Source: Novosphingobium sp. Rr 2-17
Lineage (GTDB): Bacteria > Pseudomonadota > Alphaproteobacteria > Sphingomonadales > Sphingomonadaceae
DNA: 46,273 nucleotides
Direction of reading: 5' to 3'
NCBI RefSeq assembly: GCF_000272475.1
Contig: NZ_AKFJ01000020.1
Location: 1 to 46,273 of the forward strand
Of the stretch, positions 20,043 to 27,810 are shown one piece after another; the first letter of the stretch is position 1; each line of letters starts with the position of its first letter. Under the pieces are notes generated by a model. That model saw nothing but the letters and a program-made list of their open reading frames with translations. It was not told the origin of the DNA and searched no databases. The position numbers and the translations under genes were made by a program.

Positions 20043-20963
20043 ATGCTCGAAACGAAAATCGCCGCTATAATGGATACGAGGCCCGCGTCTCGCGGAGTCT
20101 ACTTGTCCGATGCCTTTCAGCAGGCACTGGCGCACTGGAACCGGCAACGGCTGGAGCCCAGTTTTCCCGAAAACGACTGGCAGGATACGATCGCCAGCGA
20201 CGCGCAGATCGCGGTGCTGGAGGGAGAGTTCCTGGAAGCGCTGCGGGCCGAAGTGCGCGATGCCGCGGCTGCCGCGCCGCAGGATGCGGATGCGTTCGTG
20301 GAATGGTTCGAAGATCTGATCGATACCGGCCCTGGTCAGCATGACCCGCTGTTCCCCTGGTTGGCCGAGCATGCCACGCTTGATCAGATCCGCTGGTTCT
20401 TCGAACAGGAAGCAGCCGGAGAGGCAGGGTTCGACGACCTTGTCGCGCTTACCCAGATCAAGCTGCCCGATCAGCCAAAGCTGGAACTGGCGCGCAACTA
20501 TTGGGATGAGATGGGCCGGGGCAACGCCAAAGGCATGCACGGGCCGATGCTGCATGCCACGGCTGTGGCGCTGCGGGTCCATCCTGCAATCGAGACAACG
20601 GTGCCCGAAAGCTTGGCGCTTGCCAACGCCATGACCGGCATGGCCACCTCGCGGCGCTATGCCTGGCACTCGGTCGGTGCGCTGGGCGTGATCGAACTGA
20701 CCGCTCCGGCCCGCTCCGCGCAAGTCGCCAAGGGCCTGCGCCGCCTGGGCTTGTCCGGCAGCGAACGGCGCTATTTCGATCTGCACGCTGTGCTCGACAT
20801 CAAGCATTCCGAAGACTGGAACCGCGAGGCACTGCGCCCCTTGGTCAAGGAAGATCCCCGCCGCGCGCGCGCCATCGCCGAGGGTGCGCTGATGCGCCTG
20901 ACATGCGGCCAGCGCTGCTTCGAGCGCTACCGCGCCGAGCTTTTCAAGGGAATGTCACGATGA
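20043..20963 (+). CDS. Heme-oxygenase-fold di-iron (iron-containing redox enzyme) protein
   Basis: The 306-residue helical protein fits the heme-oxygenase-like di-iron oxidase family (relatives include UndA). Candidate iron ligands are visible: WFFEQEAAGEAGFDD near residue 117-130, YWDEMGRGNAKGMHGPMLH near 157-175 (Glu and His of the family's E-x6-10-H motif), and DLHAVLDIKHSEDW near 245-258 (His/Asp/His). AAAGGGG is 5 nt before the ATG. It overlaps the next gene (ATGA). Family members use O2 for C-C or C-N chemistry on fatty acids or amino acids; this one's substrate is unknown. No signal peptide is seen. Confidence 0.8.
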   Translation: MLETKIAAIMDTRPASRGVYLSDAFQQALAHWNRQRLEPSFPENDWQDTIASDAQIAVLEGEFLEALRAEVRDAAAAAPQDADAFVEWFEDLIDTGPGQHDPLFPWLAEHATLDQIRWFFEQEAAGEAGFDDLVALTQIKLPDQPKLELARNYWDEMGRGNAKGMHGPMLHATAVALRVHPAIETTVPESLALANAMTGMATSRRYAWHSVGALGVIELTAPARSAQVAKGLRRLGLSGSERRYFDLHAVLDIKHSEDWNREALRPLVKEDPRRARAIAEGALMRLTCGQRCFERYRAELFKGMSR

Positions 20964-21145
20964 AGGACGAAGACGAGCGCTTGAACCCTGGTGCCGACAC
21001 CCAAGGGACCGGCGGTGCCGGTGCCAACCCGAAGCAGCACGGCAAAGGCACGGAAGACCTGACGCACGAACGCGACAAGGCCGTCTACGCGGGCACCGCG
21101 CGCGATGGCGTGCATCGCGAAGAAGACCCGAAAAAGCAGACTTGA
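20960..21145 (+). CDS. Small hydrophilic, glycine-rich protein (hydrophilin-like)
   Basis: The 61-residue product (MKDEDERLNPGADTQGTGG at the start) is almost entirely charged and small residues with no hydrophobic core, so it is predicted to be disordered. Such proteins are often induced by osmotic or desiccation stress. Its ATG overlaps the stop of the di-iron protein gene (ATGA), giving translational coupling. A 109-bp gap with a weak hairpin follows. I recognise no named family; the stress role is inferred from composition and neighbours. Confidence 0.65.
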   Translation: MKDEDERLNPGADTQGTGGAGANPKQHGKGTEDLTHERDKAVYAGTARDGVHREEDPKKQT

Positions 21146-21159
21146 TTGTAGCAAGCGTT

Positions 21160-21188
21160 CGGGTCGTCTCTCGTTAACGCGCGACCCG
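21160..21188 (+). terminator. Weak hairpin after the hydrophilin-like gene
   Basis: CGGGTCG (21160-21166) and CGACCCG (21182-21188) form a 7-bp stem with a 15-nt loop, 15 nt after the stop at 21145. No T-run follows. It may attenuate transcription into the SRPBCC gene. Confidence 0.28.
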
Positions 21189-21254
21189 TCGCACTCTGCG
21201 GAACTCAGATGCCGCCATCCGCTTCCGTAGAGCCATTAGGCAGGAGAAAGCACT

Positions 21255-21815
21255 ATGGCGACCGACCTTGATCTCGAAGCATCAGGACATGACGACGCTC
21301 CGGTCACGACTTCGAAAAAGAACCATCCCGATGGGGCTCTTCTAGCGGAAGCAGTGACGATCAATCGTTCGGCTGAAGAGCTGTTCGCTTTCTGGCGTGA
21401 CCCTACAAACCTGGTCGGCGTGCTGGATAACGTGAACGCCATCGAACCGATCGATGCCAATCGCTCGCGCTGGACGGTCAAGGCTCCTGCGGGTCGTGAG
21501 GTCGGCTGGGAATCGATCATAACTAACGAGGTTCCCAATCAGGAAATCTCCTGGCAATCCGCACCCGGCGCTGACGTATCCAACAGCGGTCGCATCGAAT
21601 TTCGCGAAGTCGCCGGTCGCGGCACCGTTGTGCGCGCGGTCATGTCCTATGACCCGCCTGCCGGCGTGGTCGGCCAATTGATCGCCAAGCTCTTTCAACG
21701 AGAGCCGCGCATTCAGACCCGGCGCGATCTGCGCCGCTTCAAGCAACTTATGGAAACCGGTGAAATCGCCACTTCTGCCCGTACTTTGGCGCAGTTACAG
21801 AAGGAGGACGGCTGA
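21255..21815 (+). CDS. SRPBCC (START-like) family protein
   Basis: The 186-residue protein has the helix-grip core of polyketide cyclase/dehydrase-like proteins: [20 protein letters not shown] near residue 34, the substrate-pocket strands [15 protein letters not shown] and [19 protein letters not shown], and the long C-terminal helix. GGAG is 8 nt before the ATG. Its TGA overlaps the alcohol dehydrogenase ATG (TGATG), so the pair is translated together. SRPBCC proteins bind hydrophobic ligands; whether this one is an enzyme or a carrier cannot be told. The SRPBCC-plus-alcohol-dehydrogenase pair is common in alphaproteobacterial stress regions. Confidence 0.82.
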   Translation: MATDLDLEASGHDDAPVTTSKKNHPDGALLAEAVTINRSAEELFAFWRDPTNLVGVLDNVNAIEPIDANRSRWTVKAPAGREVGWESIITNEVPNQEISWQSAPGADVSNSGRIEFREVAGRGTVVRAVMSYDPPAGVVGQLIAKLFQREPRIQTRRDLRRFKQLMETGEIATSARTLAQLQKEDG

Positions 21816-23005
21816 TGCGCGCACTCACCTGGCATGGTAAGCATGACGTCCGCGTCGATACTGTCGATGATCCCGAGATCATCAACCCGCGCGACGCGAT
21901 CATCAAGATCACCGCCACGGCCATATGTGGTTCGGATCTGCACCTTTACGACGGCTATATTCCGACGATGCAGGCCGGCGACATCCTGGGCCATGAGTTC
22001 ATGGGCGAAGTGGTGGAGACCGGCCCTGGCAGCACGCTGAAGCGCGGGCAGCGGGTGGTGGTGCCATTCACCATCTCGTGCGGCAGTTGTTATCATTGTG
22101 GCAAGCACCAGTATTCCGCCTGTGACAATGGCAACCCCGCAGACAACCAGGATATTGGTCGAGAGATGTACGGCCAGCCGATGTCGGGCTTGTTCGGCTA
22201 CAGCCATTTGACGGGCGGCTATGCCGGCGGTCAGGCGGAATATGTGCGGGTGCCGTTCAGCGATGTCGGGCCCATCGTCGTCCCGGACGGGGTGGCGGAT
22301 GAAAAGGTGCTGTTCCTGTCCGACATTCTGCCGACAGGGTGGATGGCTGCCGAAAACGCGGACATCGAACCGGGCGACACCGTTGCCGTCTGGGGCTGCG
22401 GTCCGGTGGGGCTATTCGCGGTGCAATCCGCGTTCCTGATGGGCGCGGCACGCGTTATCGCGATCGATCACTTCCCGCGCCGTCTGGAACTGGCCAAGCG
22501 CTTCGGTGCCGAGACGATCAACTTCGAAGAGAGCAAGACTTACGAAGCGCTGATGGAAATGACGGGCGGCATCGGCCCCGATGCTGTGATCGACGCGGTC
22601 GGTTTAGAGGCGCACGGCTTCTTCGTCGATAACGTGGTCGATCAGATCAAGGCCTCGACGTTCCTGGGCACCGATCGCATCCACTCCATCCGGCAGGCGA
22701 TCATGGCCTGCCGCAAGGGGGGACGCGTTTCGATGCCGGCGGTCTATGGCGGTTTCGTCGATAAGTTCCCGTTGGGCGCCTTTATGGAAAAGGGCCTGAC
22801 CCTCAAAACCGGGCAGACCCACGTCCAGCATTATATGCCTGGTCTGCTGGCGGCGATCATGGAAGGCAAGATCGACACCACCTTCCTCATCTCGCACACG
22901 CTGCCGTTGGAACAGGCCCCCGAAGGCTACAAGATGTTCCACGACAACCAGAACGAAGTCACCAAAGTCGTGCTTCGGCCCGGCATGTCGATTGCGGCTG
23001 AGTGA
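21815..23005 (+). CDS. Zinc-dependent alcohol dehydrogenase (formaldehyde dehydrogenase-like)
   Basis: This 396-residue medium-chain dehydrogenase has both zinc sites. The catalytic-zinc ligands are Cys in [13 protein letters not shown] near residue 38 and His in [12 protein letters not shown] near 60. The structural-zinc cysteines lie in [16 protein letters not shown]. The nucleotide loop [12 protein letters not shown] and the acidic ID after it suggest NAD. The long insert between lobes and the [11 protein letters not shown] stretch place it near the glutathione-independent formaldehyde dehydrogenase-like group. It starts within the SRPBCC stop. Substrate is not determined; a small aldehyde or alcohol made under oxidative stress is plausible. 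Confidence 0.88.
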   Translation: MRALTWHGKHDVRVDTVDDPEIINPRDAIIKITATAICGSDLHLYDGYIPTMQAGDILGHEFMGEVVETGPGSTLKRGQRVVVPFTISCGSCYHCGKHQYSACDNGNPADNQDIGREMYGQPMSGLFGYSHLTGGYAGGQAEYVRVPFSDVGPIVVPDGVADEKVLFLSDILPTGWMAAENADIEPGDTVAVWGCGPVGLFAVQSAFLMGAARVIAIDHFPRRLELAKRFGAETINFEESKTYEALMEMTGGIGPDAVIDAVGLEAHGFFVDNVVDQIKASTFLGTDRIHSIRQAIMACRKGGRVSMPAVYGGFVDKFPLGAFMEKGLTLKTGQTHVQHYMPGLLAAIMEGKIDTTFLISHTLPLEQAPEGYKMFHDNQNEVTKVVLRPGMSIAAE

Positions 23006-23039
23006 GGGCGGGCCGATAAATCTGCGGTGTGAATAGGTA

Positions 23040-23074
23040 TATAGCGCCATCGGTCTGTGATCGATGGCGCTATA
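23040..23074. terminator. Strong hairpin downstream of the alcohol dehydrogenase
   Basis: TATAGCGCCATCG (23040-23052) pairs perfectly with CGATGGCGCTATA (23062-23074) over 13 bp with a 9-nt loop. It sits 34 nt after the dehydrogenase stop, between convergent genes. No T-run follows, so it may work as a processing or bidirectional stop structure. Confidence 0.6.
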
Positions 23075-23104
23075 GTAATGGCTTAGCCGGAGCGTGGATG
23101 CCCG

Positions 23105-23140
23105 GCGTGTGCAAGGCGTTCGCGAACACCCTGCACACGC
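23105..23140. terminator. Long hairpin downstream of the hydrophilic protein gene
   Basis: GCGTGTGCA (23105-23113) pairs with TGCACACGC (23132-23140), and the interior continues to pair around GTTCGCGAAC with two mismatches, giving an almost fully paired 36-nt element. It lies 10 nt beyond the stop of the minus-strand gene at 23151, so it probably ends that transcript. Confidence 0.55.
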
Positions 23141-23150
23141 TATGGCTGGC

Positions 23151-23372
23151 TCAGCGCGTGAGATCGCCGTCGCTGCGTTCTTTTTCGGGATAGTCCTCGG
23201 GTTTCACTTTACTGACCATTGGTCGGTCCTCGACCTTCTCCGGCTCCTGGCCACCACGGGTGCGGGCATCGTGGTTGTCATCGGGCCGCGATTCTCCGAA
23301 TGGCCCGCGCGGCGTCTTCGAGGAATCGTCGGCAGGGGTGCCGGTATCGGTCTTGTCTGGGGCGCTGGTCAT
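23151..23372 (-). CDS. Small hydrophilic protein of unknown function
   Basis: The 73-residue protein (MTSAPDKTDTGTPADDSSK at the start) is rich in Asp, Glu, Lys, Pro and Gly with no hydrophobic stretch, so it is likely disordered and cytoplasmic. The ATG at 23372 follows AAGGA by 5 nt on the minus strand; an earlier ATG at 23450 would add unlike sequence. An EcfG-like GGAAC-N17-AGTT lies 59 nt upstream at 23431-23456. Composition and promoter suggest a general-stress protein similar in kind to the 61-residue one at 20960. Confidence 0.62.
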   Translation of the reverse strand: MTSAPDKTDTGTPADDSSKTPRGPFGESRPDDNHDARTRGGQEPEKVEDRPMVSKVKPEDYPEKERSDGDLTR

Positions 23373-23494
23373 GCTGTTCCTTCCAGTTTCCTGTCCATCA
23401 CCAGATAGACGAGCAGGATCATGGAAAGCCAACTTATGCCAGCGTCGCAAAGTTCCTGGGCGTAAACGCCGCTAAGCTGAGCGGAGCAAAGCAT
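23369..23494 (-). CDS. Possible 41-residue single-helix membrane protein
   Basis: A minus-strand frame from ATG 23494 to a TGA at 23371-23369 encodes MLCSAQLSGVYAQELCDAG followed by a hydrophobic ISWLSMILLVYLVM segment and a charged DRKLEGTA tail, i.e. one membrane helix with a cytoplasmic-type end. It overlaps the end of fdhD by 23 nt and the start of the 73-residue gene by ATGA. No good ribosome site is visible. If the EcfG-like promoter inside it is used, this frame would not be fully transcribed, so the call is tentative. Confidence 0.3.
   Translation of the reverse strand: MLCSAQLSGVYAQELCDAGISWLSMILLVYLVMDRKLEGTA
23431..23456 (-). promoter_or_regulatory. EcfG-like promoter for the 73-residue hydrophilic protein
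   Basis: On the minus strand GGAAC (23456-23452) and AGTT (23434-23431) are 17 nt apart, 59 nt before the start codon at 23372. It matches GGAAC-N16/17-CGTT except for one base. Confidence 0.42.
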
Positions 23495-24248
23495 CCGATC
23501 GAACCAGCGTTCTGAGCGCCAAGTTCGCTTGCGCCGCACGAGTTACGGCTAAGGTCGTGGGCGCCGATATGGTGGCAAGCATGGGGCAGCCGGCCACAAC
23601 CGCTTTTTCCACCAGCTCGTACGAACAGCGCGAGGTCAGCAGCGCGAAGCCGCCGTTCCAGGCGATCCCTGCGCGCAGCATCGCCCCGATCAGCTTGTCG
23701 AACGCGTTGTGGCGGCCCACGTCCTCGCGCAGCAGGATGATCTCGCCTTCGATATCGCAGGCCGCAGCGCCGTGGACGGCACGGGTTTCCTGGCCGAGCG
23801 TCTGCCGGGTATCGATCTGGCCCAGCGCGTGGAACACGGCAGCATCCTCGCCGCGCCAGGTTTTAGCGAGCACGGGCAGGGGGCGCATGGCTTGTTCGAG
23901 GTTTTCCACCCCGCACAAACCGCACGCGGAATCGGTCGTGCGATGGCGTACGCGCTCGATGATCCGCAGCGCGGCGGGTTCCGCCACCTGGATACGGATG
24001 ATCCGCCCGCTCGGTGTCTCGTGAACCACGCTGTCCAGCACGTCCGCCGCGCTTTCGATGATCCGTTCGGTCAGCGCAAAGCCCCAACCCAGGTCAAGCA
24101 GGTCGATCGGGGTGGCCATCAGCACGGCATAGCCGATGCCGTTGATCTCGATCGCGACCGGTTCCTCCTCGGCCAGCGACCGCTCGACTGCGTGGCTTGC
24201 GCCATCGCCGCCGATGCGATCGAAGCGGACCGCGAGAGCTCCGTTCAT
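23472..24248 (-). CDS. fdhD: Formate dehydrogenase accessory sulfurtransferase FdhD
   Basis: FdhD passes sulfur from a cysteine desulfurase to the molybdenum cofactor of formate dehydrogenases. The 258-residue protein has the CxxC motif in DSACGLCGVENL (Cys109 and Cys112), plus DVGRHNAFDKLIG and LLTSRCSYELVEKA, which build the cofactor-binding surface. ATG 24248 overlaps the stop of the upstream molybdoenzyme gene (ATGA), fixing the start; a longer open frame exists but is not needed. It is cytoplasmic. Presence directly behind the oxidoreductase supports that this enzyme needs a sulfurated Mo centre. Confidence 0.93.
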   Translation of the reverse strand: MNGALAVRFDRIGGDGASHAVERSLAEEEPVAIEINGIGYAVLMATPIDLLDLGWGFALTERIIESAADVLDSVVHETPSGRIIRIQVAEPAALRIIERVRHRTTDSACGLCGVENLEQAMRPLPVLAKTWRGEDAAVFHALGQIDTRQTLGQETRAVHGAAACDIEGEIILLREDVGRHNAFDKLIGAMLRAGIAWNGGFALLTSRCSYELVEKAVVAGCPMLATISAPTTLAVTRAAQANLALRTLVRSDALLRSA

Positions 24249-26533
24249 GCGACGATCCGCACCGGGACCGATTTTGCCGCCGGAACATGGCTTTCCTCGG
24301 CATGGTGTTCCAGCGGCATCAGCACGTTCGCCTCGGGGTAATAGGCGCCCAGGCACCCGCGGGGGATCTGGTACGGCGTGACGATCAATCCTTCGCGCTT
24401 GCGGGCCACGCCGTCGCCGGCGTCGCTTTCCAGGGCTACGATCTGTCCATCCACAAGCCCATGCTCAGCCATGTCCTGGGCGTTGATGAACAGGACGTCG
24501 CGCGTGCCTTTCACCCCGCGAAAGCGATCGTGGTAGCCGTAGACGGTGGTGTTGAACTGATCGTTGGAGCGCAGCGTCATCAGCCGGAAACGACCGGGCG
24601 CATTGTCGAAGCCGGTGGCGGACAAGCCGCTGGGTGCTAGGAATTCCGCCTTGCCGCTGGGGGTGAGCCAGATGCGCTCGCTTGCCTTGTTGCCCTTCCA
24701 GAAGCCGCCCGGCGTAAACAAGCGCTTGTTGAAGTCTTTGAACACCGCCGGATATGTTGCCTCGATGGCGTCGCGGATCAACGCATAGTCGGCCACCCAG
24801 GCGTCCCAGTCGATCGTGGGATTCGGCGGCGTGATCCGCTTGGCGATCTCGGCGACGATGCGCGGTTCAGACAGCAAGTGCTCGCTCGCCGGGGTTGCCT
24901 TCCCGCGCGAGCCGTGGATGCAACTGCTCGAATCTTCGACCGTGACGGCCTGCGGCCCACTGGCCTGCAAGTCGGTCTCGATACGGCCCAGGCAAGGCAG
25001 GAGGTATGTCTGCTTGCCCGCGAACAAGTGGTTGCGGTTGAGCTTGGTGGCGATCTGCACCGATAGATCGAGGTTGGGCCACGCCGCTTCCATCGCCGCG
25101 GTTTCGGGCACCGCGCGCAGGAAGTTACCGCCAAGGCCCACCACCGCGCGAACCGAACCGTCGATCACGCCCCGGCAGGTCTCGACCGTGTCGAGGCCCT
25201 TTTCGGTCGGGGGATCGAAGTGGTAGAGTTCCTTCAGCTTGTCGACGGGGACCAGCTCGGTCTTCTCGGTGATGCCGACGGTGCGCTGGCCTTGCACGTT
25301 GGAGTGGCCACGCACCGGCGTTGGGCCGGAACCTGGCTTGCCGATATTGCCGCGTAGCAGCAGCAGGTTCACCGCCATCCGCACGTTCTCTACGCCCTTG
25401 ACGTGCTGGGTGAGGCCCATTCCGTAGATGAGCATGACGGCCTTGGCGTTGGCATAGACTTGCGCGGCTTGTTCCAGCGCGGCGCGATCCAGGCCGCACT
25501 CCGCCTCGATCGCGAACCAGTCTGCGGCCCGCACGGTATCGGCGAATTCGTCGAAGTCCTTGGTATGCTCGGTGATGAACGCGTGATCCAGCACCGGCGG
25601 ATCGCCTGCCAGTTTCGCCGCATCGTCCCATTCGATCAGGTACTTGGCAATGCCGGTTATCGCCGCGATGTCACCGCCGGCGCGCACCTGGTGGTACTGC
25701 GTCGAAATTCCGGTTTCGCGCAAGGTCGCCATTTCGAAGGGGTTCTGCGGATCGGTGAAGCGCTCCAGCCCGCGCTCTTTGAGTGGATTGAAGGTTACGA
25801 TCTCCACCCCGCGCTTGCGGCAAGCGCGCAAGTCGTGGAGCATGCGCGGCGCGTTGGAGCCGACGTTCTGCCCGAAGAAGAAAATGGCGTCGCAGTGCTC
25901 GAAATCTTCCAGCCGCGTGGTTCCAACCGGGACACCGATTGCCGACTTGAGGCCCACCGAAGTGGACTCGTGGCACATGTTGGAGCTGTCCGGCAGGTTC
26001 TGGTTGCCGTAGAGCCGCGCCATCAGCCCATACATGTACGACGCTTCAAGGCTGGTGCGGCCCGAGGAATAGAACGCCACCGACTTGGGATCGAGCGGTC
26101 GCAACGCGGCGCCGATCGCGTCGAACGCCTCTTGCCAACTGCAAGCGACGTACTTGTCCGTCGCCGCGTCGTAGCGGAGCGGATGGGTGAGGCGCCCGTG
26201 CTGTTCCAGGTCATAGTCGGTCCACCCACGCAGCTCGGTCAGGGTATGCGCCTCGAAGAACTCCGGCGTGGTGCGCAGCGTGGTCAATTCCCACGCGGTG
26301 GCCTTGGCGCCTTCCTCGCAGAACTCGGCGGGATGGACGTGCGCGGGCTTGGGCCAGGCGCAACTGACGCATTGAAAGCCGTCAGGCTTGTTCTGGCGCA
26401 CCAGTTCGACCAGCGCCTTGGGATTTACGCGTTCACGGGGAAGTATCTCGGCCAGCGAGCGGACGGAACCCCATCCGCCAGCGGGGCCCTCGAAAGGCTT
26501 GATCTCAGGCTTATCGCCGCGCTGCTTGGTCAT
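24245..26533 (-). CDS. FdhF/YdeP-family molybdopterin oxidoreductase
   Basis: The 762-residue enzyme belongs to the formate-dehydrogenase-like molybdoenzymes typified by E. coli YdeP. Near the N-terminus are cysteines of a likely Fe-S site (FQCVSCAWPKP, Cys55 and Cys58, then Cys72). SSNMCHESTSVGL with Cys187 corresponds to the Mo-ligand position of formate dehydrogenases (cysteine, not selenocysteine). YGMGLTQHVKGVENVRMAV and RGHSNVQGQRTVG follow, and the C-terminal domain begins near residue 640. No Tat signal is seen, so it is cytoplasmic. Formate as substrate is not established for this subgroup; YdeP has been tied to acid resistance. It leads a two-gene operon with fdhD. Confidence 0.9.
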   Translation of the reverse strand: MTKQRGDKPEIKPFEGPAGGWGSVRSLAEILPRERVNPKALVELVRQNKPDGFQCVSCAWPKPAHVHPAEFCEEGAKATAWELTTLRTTPEFFEAHTLTELRGWTDYDLEQHGRLTHPLRYDAATDKYVACSWQEAFDAIGAALRPLDPKSVAFYSSGRTSLEASYMYGLMARLYGNQNLPDSSNMCHESTSVGLKSAIGVPVGTTRLEDFEHCDAIFFFGQNVGSNAPRMLHDLRACRKRGVEIVTFNPLKERGLERFTDPQNPFEMATLRETGISTQYHQVRAGGDIAAITGIAKYLIEWDDAAKLAGDPPVLDHAFITEHTKDFDEFADTVRAADWFAIEAECGLDRAALEQAAQVYANAKAVMLIYGMGLTQHVKGVENVRMAVNLLLLRGNIGKPGSGPTPVRGHSNVQGQRTVGITEKTELVPVDKLKELYHFDPPTEKGLDTVETCRGVIDGSVRAVVGLGGNFLRAVPETAAMEAAWPNLDLSVQIATKLNRNHLFAGKQTYLLPCLGRIETDLQASGPQAVTVEDSSSCIHGSRGKATPASEHLLSEPRIVAEIAKRITPPNPTIDWDAWVADYALIRDAIEATYPAVFKDFNKRLFTPGGFWKGNKASERIWLTPSGKAEFLAPSGLSATGFDNAPGRFRLMTLRSNDQFNTTVYGYHDRFRGVKGTRDVLFINAQDMAEHGLVDGQIVALESDAGDGVARKREGLIVTPYQIPRGCLGAYYPEANVLMPLEHHAEESHVPAAKSVPVRIVA

Positions 26534-26608
26534 GTCTGCTCCGTGTGGGCCAGAGCTACGATGCCGCCAGCCGGTACTTGCAACGTGTTTACAAGAGGAA
26601 TGTTCGCG

Positions 26609-26645
26609 AAGGTAGGCGCGAGTTTTCTGACCCCGCGCCTACCTT
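26609..26645 (-). terminator. Hairpin after the DUF3597 gene
   Basis: AAGGTAGGCGCG (26609-26620) and CGCGCCTACCTT (26634-26645) form a perfect 12-bp stem with a 13-nt loop, starting 4 nt beyond the stop of the minus-strand gene at 26650. No T-run follows. It also separates that gene from the molybdoenzyme operon transcribed in the same direction. Confidence 0.6.
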
Positions 26646-26649
26646 GGTG

Positions 26650-27072
26650 TCAGTTACGCAGGCTGTCGGGGATGATGCCTCCGTTGGCCGCCAGCTTGTC
26701 CATCACCGCGCGATGCAGGGCGATGTTCTGTTCGGCCGATCCATCGGCGCCGGCATGCACGCCCAGTTCCTCGCCCAGTTCCTTGCGGGCCGAGAGGCTG
26801 GAATCGAGGTCGAGCAGCTTGAGCAGATCGACGATCGAAGTCTGGTAGTTGCCGCCGTGGTCCGGCTTCATGCCTGCCATCGCTTCCAGCACCGCGCCGA
26901 CATCGACGCTGGCTGCAGGTGCCGCTGGAGCAGGTGCTGGGGCGGCAGGAGCTGGCTGGCTCGGCGCCGTCGCAGCACCAGGGGTAGGAGCCGGGGCAGG
27001 CGCGGCCTTCGTGGCCGGCTTAGCGCTGTCGTGGTGGAAAATCTTGCCCAGGATATTGCCGAAGATGCTCAT
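26650..27072 (-). CDS. DUF3597 domain-containing protein
   Basis: The 140-residue protein starts MSIFGNILGKIFHHDSAKP, followed by an alanine/proline-rich low-complexity linker (about residues 20-55). A C-terminal DUF3597 domain follows, recognisable from YQTSIVDLLKLLDLDSSL, ARKELGEELGVHAG and SAEQNIALHRAVMDKLAANGG. The fold resembles small helical domains related to LysM-associated proteins, but no function is established. No signal peptide is present. It is divergent from the DUF4142 lipoprotein gene, 120 bp away. Confidence 0.85.
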   Translation of the reverse strand: MSIFGNILGKIFHHDSAKPATKAAPAPAPTPGAATAPSQPAPAAPAPAPAAPAASVDVGAVLEAMAGMKPDHGGNYQTSIVDLLKLLDLDSSLSARKELGEELGVHAGADGSAEQNIALHRAVMDKLAANGGIIPDSLRN

Positions 27073-27132
27073 AAATCGCTCCCACTTGGATCAGGGTATC
27101 GTCGCGCTGGTCGAACGGCGCGGCTGTGTACG

Positions 27133-27157
27133 GGAACGCACATCGAGCCAGATGGTT
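27133..27157 (+). promoter_or_regulatory. EcfG-like promoter upstream of the DUF4142 gene
   Basis: GGAAC (27133-27137) and GGTT (27154-27157) are 16 nt apart, 35 nt before the ATG at 27193. It matches GGAAC-N16/17-CGTT but for one base and is well placed for the gene. Confidence 0.5.
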
Positions 27158-27192
27158 GATCCAGCAGCCAGCAATTCCAGAGGATATTCAAA

Positions 27193-27750
27193 ATGAAGCA
27201 CCGCCTGCTATTCGCCGCCTCGATCGCTGCCCTTGGCCTCGCCGCCTGCAGCAAACAGCCTGAAACCACCGCCACCGAGACAGTTGCCGTTCCTAGCGAA
27301 AGCACAGATGTGGCCGCCACGCCCACCGTCAGCGCTGGACAGGTTTTCGCGGATACTGCCGCCGCCAGCGATGCTTTCGAAATCGAAACCTCACGCCTGG
27401 CCGCGACCAAGGCCAGCTCGGCCAAAGTGAAGCAGTATGCGCAGGAAATGATAAAGGCCCACACGGAGTCCACCGCCAAGCTGAAGGATGCGGCGGCGCA
27501 GGCCAGCCCGGCGATCACGCCTGAGCCGGCGTTGAACGCAGCTCAGCAGCAGACGCTGACGGACCTGGGCGGCAAGACCGGCGCAGGCTTCGACAAAGCC
27601 TATGCCGCAGCCCAGGTTACCGCTCACCAGATGACCCTTGATGCACTCAAGGGCTATTCGGCAGGCGGCGACGTGGCCTCGCTAAAGACTTTCGCGACCA
27701 GCTTGGTGCCGATCGTCACCGCGCACCTCAACATGGCCAAGATGCTTTAA
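27193..27750 (+). CDS. DUF4142 ferritin-like lipoprotein
   Basis: The 185-residue protein has a lipoprotein signal peptide (MKHRLLFAASIAALGLAAC, lipobox cysteine at 19), then a Ser/Thr/Ala-rich linker and a helical DUF4142 domain (AASDAFEIETSRLAATKAS, VKQYAQEMIKAHTESTAKL, AYAAAQVTAHQMTLDALK). DUF4142 proteins resemble four-helix ferritin-like bundles, and the His/Glu residues in these helices could bind metal, but no activity is known. It is likely anchored in the outer membrane facing the periplasm. AGAGGA precedes the ATG. Confidence 0.87.
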   Translation: MKHRLLFAASIAALGLAACSKQPETTATETVAVPSESTDVAATPTVSAGQVFADTAAASDAFEIETSRLAATKASSAKVKQYAQEMIKAHTESTAKLKDAAAQASPAITPEPALNAAQQQTLTDLGGKTGAGFDKAYAAAQVTAHQMTLDALKGYSAGGDVASLKTFATSLVPIVTAHLNMAKML

Positions 27751-27766
27751 CCGCCGCGAATTGAAT

Positions 27767-27807
27767 GACCGGTTCCGCGCATGCGCTCTGCCCGCGCGGA
27801 GCCGGTC
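27767..27807 (+). terminator. Long hairpin after the DUF4142 gene
   Basis: GACCGGTTCCGCGC (27767-27780) and GCGCGGAGCCGGTC (27794-27807) form 14 pairs including one G-U, with a 13-nt loop, 17 nt after the DUF4142 stop. The following bases are not T-rich, so it is terminator-like. Confidence 0.6.
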
Positions 27808-27810
27808 AGC

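Noticed and set aside
21200..21225. GGAAC before the SRPBCC gene as an EcfG-like promoter
   Set aside because: GTT is absent at the required 16-17 nt spacing; only unrelated CTTC follows.
23094..23408. Plus-strand frame with a hydrophobic stretch opposite the 73-residue protein
   Set aside because: It begins inside a hairpin and lacks a ribosome site. The minus-strand frame has a proper start and a matching hairpin after its stop.
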